From positions 351,997-415,996 of the forward strand of contig JAGKQI010000055.1 of assembly GCA_018806915.1 (NCBI GenBank): 64,000 nucleotides of DNA. Reading direction: 5' to 3'. Both the position numbers and the translations under genes were made by a program. This DNA comes from Phytophthora colocasiae. Its lineage: Eukaryota; Oomycota; Peronosporomycetes; Peronosporales; Peronosporaceae. Positions 43,705-57,029 of this stretch are shown piece after piece. The first letter of the stretch is position 1, and each line of letters starts with the position of its first letter. A model generated the notes under the pieces. That model worked only from the letters and a program-made list of their open reading frames with translations, was not told the DNA's origin and did no database searches.

Positions 43705-46700
43705 ATGCGCTTCTGGTGGCCGGACTGGGAGCCCCGGGAGCGCTCTCCGTCTACCGACAGTGAGTGCTCCACGGCCAGCCACTCCAGCTTCGCCAGCGAC
43801 GCGTCTTTTATAGCGCGTCGTCTGGCGAGGCTGTACGAGACAGGGCAGTGGATCCGCTGGTGGATCCACTGGTGGGTCCACCAGCGGATCCACTAGGCTG
43901 AGCCTTCACACTTTGCCCCCGTTTTGAGCTCTCGCGAGCCCGAAACGGCGCCGCCCGAGGCTCCACGCGCGGTGCCACTGCACAGCACCGGCGCAGCTTC
44001 GGCCGCCGAAACGGCGGCCTCAAGACCTCGGCCGTCTGGCCCGTCTGCTCCCCCAGCAGCGACGCGCCCAGACGGCTCAAGCCTCCAAGACCGACCCCGC
44101 CGTCCAGCTTCCGAAGCCGCCGCCCCGGCTCGGGCAGGCGCCGCCCTGGAGGGCGCGAGACCGCCGCTGGACCCTCAAGCGCGCCGTTCGGCGGAAGAAG
44201 ACCCGCCGCCTGCCTCTCCGCCGCTCGCCGCCGCCCTGCCCCAGTCCAGTGGTCGATTTTCACCCGGCAGGGCGGGCGGCATGCTGCCCGATTGGGCAGT
44301 GCCGCGAGACGGCCTCCTCTCGGCCTCTCCGCCTCCGACGGCCGTCCAAGCGCGCCGTTCGGCTGCTCAAGACCCCGTGCCAGCCTCCCAGCCGCCTGTC
44401 GCCGCCCTGCCCGCCCCCACTGATGGAACTCCACCCGGCAGGGCGGGCGGCATGCTGCCCGATTGGGCAGTGCCCGGGGCAGCGCTCGCTGCAGCAACAG
44501 CTGCGGCTTTGGCGGTCTGCCGTGAGCCCAGCGGCGGCAACGGCGACGACAGCAGCGATGACGACGGGCAAGACCTCGGCGCCGCCGCTCCTGAGCTTCG
44601 CCAAGACCCCTCCAGTGAGCTCGCACGACCCGGCAGGGCGGCCGGCAGGCTGCCCGACCTGGTCGTGCCTGCTCCAGCGCTTGCAGCCGCCACGGCTCGC
44701 GCCCCAGAGCCCTCCTCCGCCTCCGACAGTGCCTCCAGAGGCACCAGCGACACCGACGCCGGCGCTGCAGCCCCCGAGGACCCCGCGAATGATGGCTACC
44801 CACCCGGCAGGGCGGCAGGCATGCTGCCCGCCGGTGGAGTAGCCACTAAGCCCGCAGACAGTGCTTCTGCGGCCGGTGCCGCCGCCAACCAGCACCACAA
44901 TGTGCCTGGCGATGACGGCACCGCCTCGCCGGGCAAGACCGCCGCCGCCACTGCCACCAAGGACCCCGCGAATGTGTCGCCCATACCCGGCAGGGCGGGC
45001 GGCATGCTCGCCGACGCAGTTGCGGCTACTGCTGCTCATCGAGTCGCAGCAGTCGCAGCTGTACAAGCACCGCCTACTGCTGGTCGCGCCGCCGTGGAGC
45101 ACCACGCGCGCGCTGAGCCGCCTCAAGACCAAGAAACTTCGGCTCGCGCGTGCGTGGAGCTTCAAGCCGGCGGCGTGACCAGCAGTTGGCGAAGCTGTGG
45201 CAGATCGAGGCTGCATGAGGACGACGGCGACGACACGCATCAAGACCATGAAGACCGTGCCGTCGCCGCCGTCCCCATGGACGTTGACGAAGATGCCAAG
45301 TGGCCGACACCGGGACAGCGACCGCTGTCACCGCCACCAGAGCTCCGCGTAGGCGGCAAGCGCCGCCGCCTCAACGACGAAGACGACGACGACGCGCGCG
45401 AACTGGCCGAGCTGCTGCTGCTCGATGAGGAGGAGGTCGGCACCCAAGACCCGGCGCCTAGGCTATCTGCAGCCAGCGCCCGTCCGGCCTCCGTCCTCGC
45501 CGTGTACACGCACAACGCGCAACGCTTCAACTGCACGTTGTGCGTGTACTCGGCTGCCAGCTTCGCAGCACTGACACGCCATCGAGACTCCCGGCACCGG
45601 CGCGTCGTCTTCCTTGACCGGTTTTCGGCGGACTGCGCGTGCGGCGTGCCTTTCGCGTCGAGGCTGGCTGCAGCAAGACACTCACAAACGTGCGCCAGCC
45701 TCACGCACCCTCCTTCGGCTGCGACTGCGCCAGCAGCAGGGGAGTTGAACCCCACTGCTGATGCAGTCAACGCCTCCGTACCGGCGGTCACCGCCGTGCT
45801 CGACCCGCCCCACCAAGACAACCCGGAGCTCGCAGTGCCCCCCCCCACTGACGAGCTCCCAACATGTTGCAGCACAAGACCTCGAGCAGCAGGAACGTAG
45901 ACGCTGGGGCCCACCACTGCCCCGAAACCTTGTTGCTGAGCGCGTCGCTGCACGCCTCAGTGTAGTCCCAGTGCCTCGCTGGGGACCACCACTGCCTCGG
46001 AGCGTGGTGGCGTTCCGGATTGCCGACCGCCTTCTGCCCGCGACCGACGAGGAAACCAAGGACGGCGACCAAGCGGACGCAGTAGCGACGGCGACGGCGC
46101 CGGAGATGGACACAGACAGCGGCAGTGCGGACGGCGAGTGGCTGCTACGCTTTGACGGTGCCTGCAGAGCCAACCCAGGACCAGGCGGTGCCGGTACGGC
46201 GCTGTTCAAGCCCAACGGACCTGTAGTGTGGACATGCTCCCACTACATGCCGAGCAGCAGCGAGACGAACAACACGGCAGAGTACACCGCGCTGCTGCTC
46301 GGCGCTCGGGCCGCAGCCGACCATGGAGCGAAGTTGCTGCGGGTGGAGGGCGACAGTACCCTGGTCATCCAGCAGGTGCGTGTCATCTTCGCCACGAGGA
46401 GCACCCGTCTCCGAGAGCTGCGTACGCTGGTCAAGGTGGAACTGGTGAGGATGGAGCGCGTCACGCTCCATCACATCGACCGTCAGGCGAATGCCAACGC
46501 CGATCGCCTCGCCAACGCCGCCCTCGACCGCCGTCACACCAAGCTGGAGTGCAGCGTCCACGAAGATGGCGACGGCTGCACCCGCGCCACTACGACCGCA
46601 CCGACACCGGCGGCACCTGCGACGCCGGATACTCGACCTCCGCCACCGACGCATGCTGACACCGGCGACCACGGAGATGACCCCGCCGACATCGACGACG

Positions 46701-49700
46701 GCGAGGTCTATGCAGCCATGAGCGTCGGGCCGGACGCAGTCCCGCAGCGCAGGCCCCGCCTTCGCTTGCGCAAGCTTCCCGAAGAAGAGGAGGACGTGGT
46801 CGGCGCGATGGTGGAGCGGTTCGGAGCGTCGCTGGCGGCCAAGATCACGGATGCTAGTGACTGGGAGACGGCCGAGGGCTACATCACGGCCCTCCCCCAC
46901 CTCTTGTACGACAAACTGCAGCCGTACTCCCAGGCCCATCGACGCCCCGAGCCGCGCCACCAACACCAGCATCAGCGACAACTGGCACAGCTTGACGGCC
47001 ACCCGCGGCAGGAACTACGGCAGGTCACCCGCGGACAGGACGACGACGAGCATGGTGGGCGAGACGGCGACGACCACCGCCACGGCCAACAGGACGCAGT
47101 GAGACGGCGGAGACGAAGACGGTGCGGACGATCTGGTGCAGCCAAGCGACAGCGCCGACGACGGCCACCTCGCGTGACCCGACACCACCGAGAGCACCGC
47201 CTCGACGAGGCCCTGGACGATCTCCATGCTGTGGAGAGGGCCTCACCCAGCGATCGCACCGCTGTCCGCCGAGCCCGCCGTCGCGTCGGCCGCGTTAATT
47301 CGGCCATCACCCAGCAGCGCCTCCGTAGCCGCTTCGACAAGGATGAGAAGGCCTGCGTCGACGAAATTCTGGCCACGGCGCGCACGCAGCGAGAGTCAGC
47401 GAGGACGACGGATTCCTGCAATGACACCGCGCCACGCCCGACACCTCCGGTGACTGCTGCTGTTGTGAACGACGGCACATGCCCTATCCCAGGCGCCGAG
47501 CTCTGGCGATTCTTCGACGGCGTTAATACACCACAGCAGGAGTTTGCTCCGGACGCAGCAAGAGGCGCCACCTTCCGCTCCGTCATGGCCCGCCTGCCGA
47601 CCGCGTCCAGGTTTCGAGAGCTGCTTACGGAGGCGCCGACGCTGGACGATATCGAGACACAGCTCCAACACGTCCGTGGCGCCTCCAGCCCCGGCCTCGA
47701 CGGCGTGGGATACGACGTGTACCAGAAGTTCGCAGCGCAATTGCTACCGGTGCTGGCTGCAGCGTTCCAGAAGTGCTGGGAGGCCAAGAAGGTTCCACAG
47801 AGCTGGAAGCTCGGAGTCGTGCGACTTCTCCACAAGAAGGGCTCGCGAGAGGACCCAGCGAACTGGCGGCCCATCTGTCTCCAGCAGTCGATCTACAAAC
47901 TCTACAGCGGAGTCCTCGCACGAAGGCTGGTGCGATGGCTGGACGCCAACGACCGCCACGCACCAGGACAGAAGGGGTTCCGAGCGGTCAATGGTTGTGG
48001 GGAGCACAACTTCCTCGCGGCCACACTAGTCGACCAAGCCCGCCGCAAGCGCCGTACACTCTTCGAAGTCTGGTACGACTTCCGAAACGCGTTCGGCAGC
48101 GTGCCGTTCGCGCTGCTATGGGACTCGCTGGCGCGACTCGGTGTTCCGGACGACTACGTCGCCATGTGCAAGGGGCTTTACGAGAGCGCGGCGTTTGTCG
48201 TTGGGAACGCCGCGGATGGCACTACGGACCCGGTCTCGCTGCGAGTGGGCGTGTTCCAAGGATGCCCACTCAGCCCGCAGCTATTCAACGCCGCCATCAG
48301 CCCGCTGCTCTTCGCGATGCAGCGACTGCCGGATACGGGCGTGCAGCTGTCTGCCGACGACTGCCTCGGTGCCTCAGCGTACGCCGACGACCTCAAGATC
48401 TTCAGCGGCACCGAGGACGGCATCAAGCGGCAGCACGCGCTCGTGGTCGACTTCCTACGCTGGACAGGCATGGCAGCTAACCCAAGCAAGTGCTGCGCCA
48501 TGTCGGTCCAGCGCGACCACCGCGGTGTTCTCAAGACGTGTGACCTCGGACTGCAGCTGGACGGCGACCCGATCTCCACGCTCGGCATGGCCGACTCGTA
48601 CTCGTACCTTGGGATCGGGGACGGCTTCGACCACGTACGCCGCCGCATCGAGCTCGCGCCGGCACTCAAGCAGCTGAAGGACGACGCGACGGCACTGCTG
48701 CAGTCCGGTCTCGCCCCGTGGCAGGTGGTGAAGGCGGTGAAGACGTACCTCTACCCTCGGGTGGAGTACGCTCTTCGCCACCTTCGCCCCTTCCAGCAGC
48801 AACTGGACGGCTTCGACCGCCACCTGGTACGCGGCCTTCGCCACCTTCTCCGCCTGCCGGTATCAGCCACGACCGAGTTCTTTTACGCGCCGGTGTCGCG
48901 CGGTGGCCTCGGACTTCTACCGCTGACGGAGCTGCACGCGGCGCTCCAAGTCGCACACGGTTGGCAGATGCTTCACTCCAAGGACCCAGCCATCCGGCGC
49001 ATTGCGAGCGTGCAGCTCCGGCAGATCGCCGACGCCCGACACCGTCTCGACGCCTCAGCGTGGGTGGACCGCGAGGAGGAACTGTGCGAGCGGCTCCTCA
49101 ACTCGCAGCTGGGGACGTCGCCCGACGCACCGCCCAAGCGCCGCAACGGTGACATCGGTTCGCTGTGGTCGACGTCCAGCGCCACCTACGCACGTTCGGC
49201 CTCAAGTTCGAGACCGCGCCAACATGTGCAGACACCGGCACAGCAGCGACCACGCTCCAGCTTCGCGTGCCGCACCACGACAAGTGGCTAGACCACACCA
49301 ACGTGCTGCGGCACGTGAAACTACACATGAAGAACAGGCACTGGCGGTGCTGGACGGAGATGAAGGACCAGGGCAAGACGGCACGAAGCCACGGTGGAAC
49401 GGGGAGCGCGTTCCTCACGCGACCCAGAGGACTTTGGGAGTCCGACTACCGCTTCGCGGCGGCCGCCCGCCTGAACCAGCTCGACACGCACAGCGTCCTC
49501 AAGCGGCGGCGTCTCCGGGCCCACGACCGCTGCCGGCAGCCGGGTTGCTCCAGGGTGGAGACACTGGCGCACGTACTCAACCACTGCCCAGGCACCATGG
49601 ACGCGATCCGTGGCCGGCACGACGACGCGCTCAAGAACATCGAGCGCGCGCTCATCGCGTCGTCAAGCGACGGCAAGGACCGCGTCGAGCTTCGCACGAA

Positions 49701-50181
49701 CCAGACCGTGCCGTCGCTCGCCGGCCCCGCGTCGCGGCCCGACCTTCAGGTGTACAACCACACCAAGAAGACGGTGGCGGTGGTCGACCTGGCCGTGGCG
49801 TTCGAAGAGCAGGCGAGCGACGACCCGGAGAGCTCAGCGCTGGCCCGCATCGCCGCGCACAAGCGTGCCAAGTACGACCGTGTCAAGCGACACCTCGAGC
49901 GCCAAGGGTGGAAGGTGCACCTCTCGGCGCTAGTGTACGGGTCGCTTGGCGCGGTTGCTGGCGGCAACCACAAGGTCTACACCGAGCACCTTGGCCTGCT
50001 CAAGCGTGATGCGAAGCGGCTGGACCGGACGCTCTCAGTGGCATGCATTCAGTCCAGCCGCCGCATCTGGAACCTACACTGCAGCCAGCATCGGGCGCGG
50101 CAACAGCAGCCCCGCCAAGCGTCACGGGGTAGTCGGGTGGTGGAGACCGGGGGGGCTCCACCGTGCACCGGCCGCCGCTAG
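43705..50181 (+). pseudogene. Retrotransposon polyprotein, copy 8 (A type), frameshifted
   Basis: The start MRFWWPDW is kept. The four-base T run at 43806-43809 and two single-base losses near 43895 and 43913 together restore frame, leaving about 36 garbled codons over the palindrome. The frame then runs to a C run at 45838-45846 that has nine C instead of eight. The following frame reads RWGP repeats, RNase H with all four acidic residues, the linker and the RT with YADD, to about 49170, where a G is missing in SLWVDVQ. The last frame to 50181 has the CCHC and endonuclease. Both late breaks are in homopolymers, so sequencing slips are possible. Apart from these the protein is close to copies 1-3. 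Confidence 0.84.
43847..43894 (+). repeat. 48-bp palindrome, copy 8, with one mismatch repaired
   Basis: At position 15 of the left arm C has become T, which now pairs with the A in the right arm (other copies have a C-A mismatch here). The centre changes from TAGTG to TGGTG. The net effect is that pairing of the long arms is kept or improved while the reading frame here is broken. Confidence 0.85.
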
Positions 50182-50348
50182 ACGGCAACCAGGCCCATCG
50201 CGGCCGACAGAGCCACACCCATGTAGGGAACTGCCCTTCAAACCCATTTCGGTGGTCGAATCCGACTTATCAGATACATTACCACTTCACTGCTAGTATC
50301 AGATAGACATAAAAAGGACATAACCAAATGGTAAATACACAAACTTTT
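50182..50348 (+). other. 3' UTR of copy 8 (A type)
   Basis: Hairpin at 50210-50236; the 5' outer strand is GAGC instead of GGGC, costing one pair. Confidence 0.5.
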
Positions 50349-50481
50349 CTGTTCTAATCAGTGTGAAAACTGGTTTTCTCCATTTTTGGAGTGCTTTTTC
50401 ACATTCATTTTTGGACATCTCTAGTTGGACAGCTTGCTATTCGGCTAGGGACGGTCTCCGAGGTCTTCCACCCACACCTCG
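50349..50481 (+). ncRNA. U2 snRNA-like 3' segment between copies 8 and 9
   Basis: Carries the TCTCTAG/CTAGGGA version of stem III together with the four-T spacing before CTCC seen in A spacers. This again combines features of the two ancestral forms. Terminal hairpin ends at 50481. Confidence 0.55.
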
Positions 50482-50595
50482 TGAGGCCAACTACATTTGG
50501 CTCTTTTCTACCTCTGTCCACCTACATTCCGGCCTTTGGCCTTGCCCCTTTTTTAGTGTCCACGTGGACATCTTTTTGGCCAATTAGATCGCGGC
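50482..50595 (+). promoter_or_regulatory. Alternative 5' leader of copy 9 with palindromic GTCCACGTGGAC and TTGGCCAAT boxes
   Basis: After the shared CAACTAC the leader is unrelated to that of copies 2-8. It contains a perfect 12-bp palindrome with a CACGTG core at 50558-50569 and TTTTGGCCAAT at about 50574, repeated 30 bp downstream just inside the coding region. Copy 10 keeps both. These look like possible transcription-factor sites; function is inferred only. Confidence 0.4.
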
Positions 50596-53500
50596 ATGCG
50601 TCTATTTTGGCCAATGAGAGACCGCTCGGCGTCCTCCGACTCGGAGGCGTCCACAGCCAGCCAATCGAGCCTCGCCAGCGACGGGTCATTCTATGACGCG
50701 CTCGATGACGTCGCCGATTTGGCGGCTGTTCGCGGAGCGGATCCACCAGCGGATCCGCTGGTGGATCCACTAGGGCTAGGCCTTCACACTTTTGCCCCCG
50801 TTTTGAGCTCTCGCGAGCCCGAAACGGCGCCGCCGGAGGCTCCACGCGCGCCACCGCTGCTCAGCGACGGCGTGGAGCCCGGCGCTGAAATTTCGGCCAG
50901 GGGTGGGCAACCCTCTGGCGCCGCTGTCCCCCAAGCGGCATCGCGGGCCGGGCCCTCTGTCGCCCAAACGGGCACCCGGTCTGCGGCTTCAAGGCCGCGT
51001 CGTTTCGCCGGCACTGCGCCCGTCCACCGTCCCCCGGGCCCTCCCACTTCAGGGCCGGGGCATCCTGTACTCGGCCTGAGTATGGGAGGATCCCTGCTCG
51101 CTCAGGCGACAGGCCTCGCCTCCGGCTTCGAAGCCGCCGCCTCGGCCGAGGCTGGCGCCGCCCTGCCTGCCTCCTGTGGTCGAATTTCACCCGGCAGGGC
51201 GGGCGGCATGCTGCCCGATTGGGTAGCGCCGAGAGACGGCCTCCACTCGGCCTCTCCGCCTCCGACGGCCGCCCAAGCGCGCCGTTCGGCTGATCAAGAC
51301 CCCGTGCCAGCCTCCCAGCCGCCTGTCGCCGCCCTGCCCGCCCCTACTGATGCAATTCTACCCGGCAGGGCGGGCGGCATGCTGTCCGACAGGCCAGCAC
51401 CAGGGGCAGCGCTCGTAGCCGCTACGGCTCGCGCTCTAGCGGCCTCCACAGCGGCCGAGGAGGACCCCAGCAGCAGCAGCGACGACAGCGACGGGCAAGA
51501 CGACGCCGCCGCCGCTCCTGTGCCGCCCCAGGACCCCGCGAATGATGGCTACCCACCCGGCAGGGCGGCAGGAATGCTGCCCGCCGGTGGAGTAGCCATC
51601 ATGACAGCAGACCGAGCTTCTGCGGCCGGCGCCGCCGCCAACCAGCACCGCCGTGCACCTGGCGATGACGGCGCCGCCTCGCCGGGCAAGACCGCCACCG
51701 CCAAGACCTCCAAGGATCTCGCGAGTGTGTCGCCCATACCCGGCAGGGCGGGCGGCATGCTCGCCGACGGTGACGCCTCTGAGTTCGCCGCCACCACCCA
51801 AGTCTCCGCCGCAGCTGTGGCTGCTGCTGCTCATCGAGTCGCAGCAGTCGCAGCTGCACAAGCACCTCCTTCTGGACGCGCCGCCGTGGAGCACCACGCA
51901 CGCGCTGAGCCGCCTCAAGACCAAGAAACTTCGGCTCGCGCGCGCGTGGAGCTTCAAGACAGCGACGCAACCAGCAGGAGTGGACGCTATACGCCCGGCG
52001 GAGACGAGGCCAAGACCGAGGACAGCGACGCAGTGGCAGCACAGCTCAAGGCCGCTCAAGCAGCACCGGGACCAAGACCCCAGCACCACACGCCGAACAT
52101 CGGCTCCCTGGACCCGGTGCTGGCAGTGTACGCGCACAACGCCTCTGCATTCTCTTGCGCGTTGTGCACGCACACTGTTCGCGACCTCGCTGCCCTTGCC
52201 TAGCACCGCCACTCAGCACACCGCCGCATCCGCTTCGTGGATCACTTCCACAGCGGGTGTACGTGCGGCATCGGCTTCCGGTCGCGAGCGGCGGCCACGC
52301 GACACGCTCAAGCCTGTGCTTCCAGCACACATACCGCCATGGCCGTCGCGCGCGACCTGTGCTCCATGTCGACAGCGAGGAGGAGGAACTTGTACCCTCC
52401 GGTCCCCTCCTCGCGGCAGCATCTGCAGCTGCAGCAGCCGCATCAAGTGACACTGCAGCTGCAGAGGCTGCCACCCTACAGAGCGCCGAGCCCACCGCCA
52501 CTCCTGGGCTCCTGTACGCCCCCCACGTACTGGAGCCACCCTCGCCACCTCCAGAGCATCGAGTTTCCGGCAAACGCCGCCGCCTGAACCCGACGTCCGA
52601 CCATCATCAGCAGCAACCGCTGGACCTGGACGTACTGATGCAGGCAGAAGAGGAGGAGCTGCTCAAGGACGTGGAGATGGAAGTGCACGCGGCGCCGACA
52701 CCGGGATCCTCAGCCACTACCGACGCCACGCCCAAGACGACACGCTGGGGCCCGCATCCCAAGGCAGTGGCAGCTGCAGCCATCGCGCAGTTGGTTACTG
52801 GTGAGGCTGCAGCTGCACATACGCCGTCGCGGCGAGATCGACGACCGGTGCAACAGCACCAAGCATCCACCCGTTCGCGATGGGGCCCACGGCATCGAGC
52901 TGTAGGTGCTGCAGCGATCGCGTCGCTGGCCGCCGGCCTACCGACCACGGCAGCCCCAGTATCTCGCCCGGACAAGCACGACGAAGGACGACGTCGCCTT
53001 CAGAGTCGCTGGGGACCCAAGGTGTGCATCCCCCGTGCTGCACGCCGCCCAGCATCGAGGTGGGGACCTCCACGCGCAGCAGGGGCCTTCGGCCAACTTC
53101 CTGCCAGCGCCTCCGGGGCCACGTGCCAACTTCCGGAGCCGATGGAGGCCACCACCCCGAACGCACAGGTCATGAACTCCGACACGGGGCAGCCACCAAG
53201 CAGCATGTGGACGCTACGCTTTGACGGTGCGTGCCGCCGCAGCCCCGGACCAGGTGGAGCTGGCGCAGCGCTTTTCGACCCGAGTGACACCGTGGTGTGG
53301 ACGTGCTCCCACTACCTCCCGAGCAGCCAAGAAACGAACAACACCGCCGAGTATACGGCACTGCTGCTCGGAGTACAGAGTGCTCTTCACCACGGCGTCA
53401 CTCACTTGAGAGTCGAGGGAGACAGCAATCTGGTGCTCGCGCAGGTGCGAGGCACCTTCAGCTGCACGAATTCCAGATTGCGCCGCCTCCGCAACCGCGT

Positions 53501-56500
53501 GCGCTTTGGCCTACGTTCACTAGAACAACACAAGCTCCAGCACATCGACCGAAAGGCCAACGCGCACGCAGATCGCCTGGCCAACAAGGCGCTGGATCAG
53601 CGACGTACCTCCTCGGAGTGCGGCCCGCATGACCAGACCCCGACCGCCTGCTACCAGCCAACCACAGCCAGGACTCCGACACCGAGTGCAGACACACCTG
53701 CACCTGCTTACACTGCGGGAGACAGCTCAGGTGACGACGGTGACGAGAATCAACGGCGCCAGGAGGAGGAGGTCGAAGCCGAGATTGCCGCGCGTGACGG
53801 AGGTGAAACGTTCCCCACCCTACCTATTGGCCCAGGATCAGCTCCAGCGCGGCAACCTCGACTTCGTCTTCGCCAACTCAATGACGACGAGCACGACGCC
53901 GCTTCCGCCGCATTGCAGACGTTCGCCGAGACCATGGCGAGCAAGATTGTGGACGCTGACAGCTGGGCATCAGGTGAAGGATACATCGGCGCGATCCCGG
54001 ACGGCATCCGCGAGGTGCTACGGCCGTACTCGTCTACGCCGCCCGCCAACTCAGCACCGCGACCAGGCCAGCGTCGCAACCGCCCACCTCGTGTGACGCG
54101 CAACCAGCGCGAGCACCGCCTAGACGAGGCCTTGGACGATTTGTCCACGGTGCAGCGAACAACGCCGACAGACCAACGCGCCGTGCGTAAGGCACGACGC
54201 CGCGTCGGCAGGGTGCGCACGTCGATGGCAACGCAGGAACTGCGTCAGGCCTTCGCCAAGGACGAAGCGAAGTGCGTGGAGAGGATTCTGAAGAGCGTGT
54301 TGGTGGAGACGGCGGGGGAGGAGCACCCAGAGACGTGCCCCATTGGCCGCGACGAACTTCACCGCCATTTCACCGGCACCAGCACGGCACCCGCACCGTT
54401 CCACTACGACGCAACGGAGGGCCAGGAATTTCGGGTGGCAATGGACAGCTTCCTGCCAGCCACCGCGGAGACCGACGCCTTCGAGGACGAGCTCACGGTG
54501 GATGACGTGGAGGATCAGCTCTCCAGTTCGACCAAGGACTCCAGCCCCGGCCACGACGGCATCAGCTACGCCATCTACCGCCGCTTTGCGGCACAGCTCG
54601 TACCGCTCCTCCACGCAGCGTTCCAGTTCTGCTGGCGGCATCGGCGTGTACCCGCCCTCTGGAAGGTGGGCATCGTTCGCCTCATCCACAAGAAGGGCGA
54701 CCCGATGCAGCCAGCCAACTGGCGGCCGATCTGCCTGCAGCCCACGATCTACAAGCTCTACAGCGGGCTGCTGGCACGTCGACTGTCGCGATGGCTGGAG
54801 CGCAACGGACGCTTGCCGATGGCACAGAAGGGCTTCCGAGCGTTCAATGGGTGCCACGAGCACAACTTCACGGCGACGTCGCTGCTGGACCAGAATCGAC
54901 GGATGCACCGCAAGCTGTACCAAGTCTGGTACGACTTGCGCAACGCATTTGGCTCGCTGCCACAGCAGCTCATGTGGCGAGTGCTCCGCCACCTCGGCGT
55001 TGACAGAAGCTTCATCGCCCGCTGCCAAGACATCTAAGACGGCTCGGTCTTCGTGGTTGGCAACGCCGCAGACGGACCGACGGACCCAGTACGACAGGAG
55101 GTGGGCGTCTACCAAGGCTGCCCCCTGAGCCCCCTCCTCTTCATCTCGGCGTTGGTGCCGCTCGTGCGGCGACTGGAGCAGCTCGACGGAGTGGGTGTGC
55201 CGCTGGCGGAGGGTGTACGACCGTGCACCACCGCCTACGCGGATGACCTCAAGGTGTTCAGCGACAGCGCCGCCGGCATCCGCAAGTGCCACGGTGTTGT
55301 CGCTCGCTTCCTCGCGTGGACCGGGTTGCGTGCGAACCCCGCCAAGTGTGCCAGCCTCGCAGTGACGACGAACGCCCGCGGCAACCCCGCCCGTGACGAC
55401 ACGATGCAACTGCAAATACATGGCGATGCCATCGCCACCCTCTCACTCCAGGAAAGCTACAGGTACCTGGGGGTGGGCGATGGCTTCGACCATGTGCGCC
55501 ACCGACTCCAGCTTGAGCCCAAGATTCAGCAGATCAAGCGAGAGGCGGTGGCGCTGATGCAGTCAGGTCTGGCCGTGTGGCAGGTAGTCAAGGCACTCAA
55601 GACGTACGTCTACCCCAAGGTGGAGTACGCACTCCGACACCTGCGCCCGCTTCAGTCCCAACTCCAAGGCTTTGACCGAGCAGTGGCGCGAGGCCTGCGC
55701 CACCTACTACGCCTGCCCCAGTCCGCCACCAGCGAAATTCTCTACGCCCCGACGTCGGCGGGCGGCCTGGGGTTGCAGCCTCTGGTGGAGATGCACCAGG
55801 CGTTGCAGGTGGCGCACGCCTGGCAGCTACTTCACACCAAGGACCCTGCAGTCGTGGCCGTCGCGAAGGCGCAGGTGTGTCAGGTGGTGCGCAAACGCTA
55901 CCGCCTGCAGGAGGAGCATTGGCGAGGACGCGACGACGAGCTCGTGCGGTCGTTCCTCAACTCCGAGCTCGCCGCCTCGCCCCACGCAGAGAGGCTGCGG
56001 CGCAACGGTGACATCGGGTCGTTGTGGACGGACGTGCAGCGCACGCTTTGCGTCCTCCACCTCGACCTGACAGTGTAAGCCGACCTCGACGGCCACGACG
56101 AGCTGGCACTTCGCGTGCCGCACCACACCAAGTGGCTTGACCACAAGACTGTGTTGCGGTACGTGAAGTTGCACATGAAGATACGCCACCAGACCCGGTG
56201 GAAGGGCCTGGTTGACCAAGGCAAGACGGTGCGTGTGCACGGCAGCCTCGGAGCCAAGTTCGTGACGACGGGGGCGGGTCTTTCGGACGCGGAGCACCGG
56301 TTCGGCATCATGGCCCGCCTCAACCAAGTCGACACGAACGCCGTCCTCAAGCGCAAGCGGCTGCGGTCTAGCAAGACCTGCAGGGACCCGGCCTGCTCCT
56401 CGGCCGAGACGCTGGCCCACGCTCTCAATCACTGCTCGTCCAACATGGACGCCATCCGCCAGCGCCACGACGACGCCTTGGAGCAGATCGGGTCCAAGAT

Positions 56501-57029
56501 CCGCGGCGCACTTGAGCGCGCCAAGTCAACCACAGAGCTGCGTCTGAACCAGACGGTGCCTGAGTATACAGGCGCAGCTCTGCGGCCCGACATCGTTCTG
56601 CGGAACGTGACTGCCAAGAAGATGGTGATCGCCGACTTGGCAATCACGTTCGAGGATCACGTGGCCGGCGCCCGCCACTCCTCGCTGCAACTCAGCCACG
56701 ACTACAAGACACTCAAGTACCAACCTATCGTGGCCGAGTTGCGGGTGCAGGGGTGGCAGGTGCAGACCGCGGCGATTGTGTACGGGTCGCTGGGCTCCGT
56801 GCAGCCCAGCAACTTCAAGACGTACACCGAGAAGTTGAAGTTGCACAAGCGCGAGGCTCGACAACTGGACCTTCAGTTGTCGAGCCACTACATCCGTGCC
56901 AGCCACCGCATCTGGGGATGGCACTGCCGGCGCCACCGCGAAGGACAAAGAAGCGGCAACGCCTCGCGAGCACCGCGTGAGTCTGGGGGGACCCCGCGAC
57001 GCGCATCGCAGGCAAGGGCACGGCGATAA
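50596..57029 (+). pseudogene. Retrotransposon polyprotein, copy 9 (B' type), three stops and one deletion
   Basis: The start MRLFWPMRDRSASSDSEAS is homologous to the A start, which supports both. One frame runs to TAG at 52201-52203, inside the first zinc finger (LA-stop where others read LTKHRH); the same frame carries the rest of both fingers. A 10-bp deletion near 52357 then shifts frame. The next frame covers RWGP repeats, intact RNase H motifs and the RT to TAA at 55035-55037, where copy 10 has TAC; this lies between RT motifs A and B. The same frame continues with QGCPLSP, YADD and thumb to TAA at 56076-56078 (the stop shared with copy 7) and then to 57029 with CCHC and endonuclease. 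Three in-frame stops make activity unlikely. Confidence 0.84.
50739..50768 (+). repeat. 30-bp perfect palindrome in N-terminal coding region, copy 9
   Basis: GGATCCACCAGC and GCTGGTGGATCC flank a central GGATCC; the whole is exactly self-complementary. It takes the place of the 48-bp palindrome of A copies but is arranged differently. It encodes DPPADPLVDP. Confidence 0.9.

Larger units (their letters stand above)
43639..50348 (+). mobile_element. Copy 8: Utopia-like retrotransposon, subfamily A with mixed 5' modules, full length
   Basis: The start of its N-terminal region matches copy 7, the next part (LAVCREPSGGNGDDSS) matches copies 5 and 6, and from RNase H onward it matches copies 1-3. 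The 3' UTR is A-type. It is a clear patchwork. The leader has a longer T run (TTTTTTTTCGG) than the others. Confidence 0.85.

Noticed and set aside
50520..50540. CCGGCCTTTGGCC in the copy 9 leader as U2 5' stem-loop I
   Set aside because: It resembles CTCGGCCTTTTGGC, but the following AAGATCAAGTGTAGTA is absent and copy 10 lacks the string.
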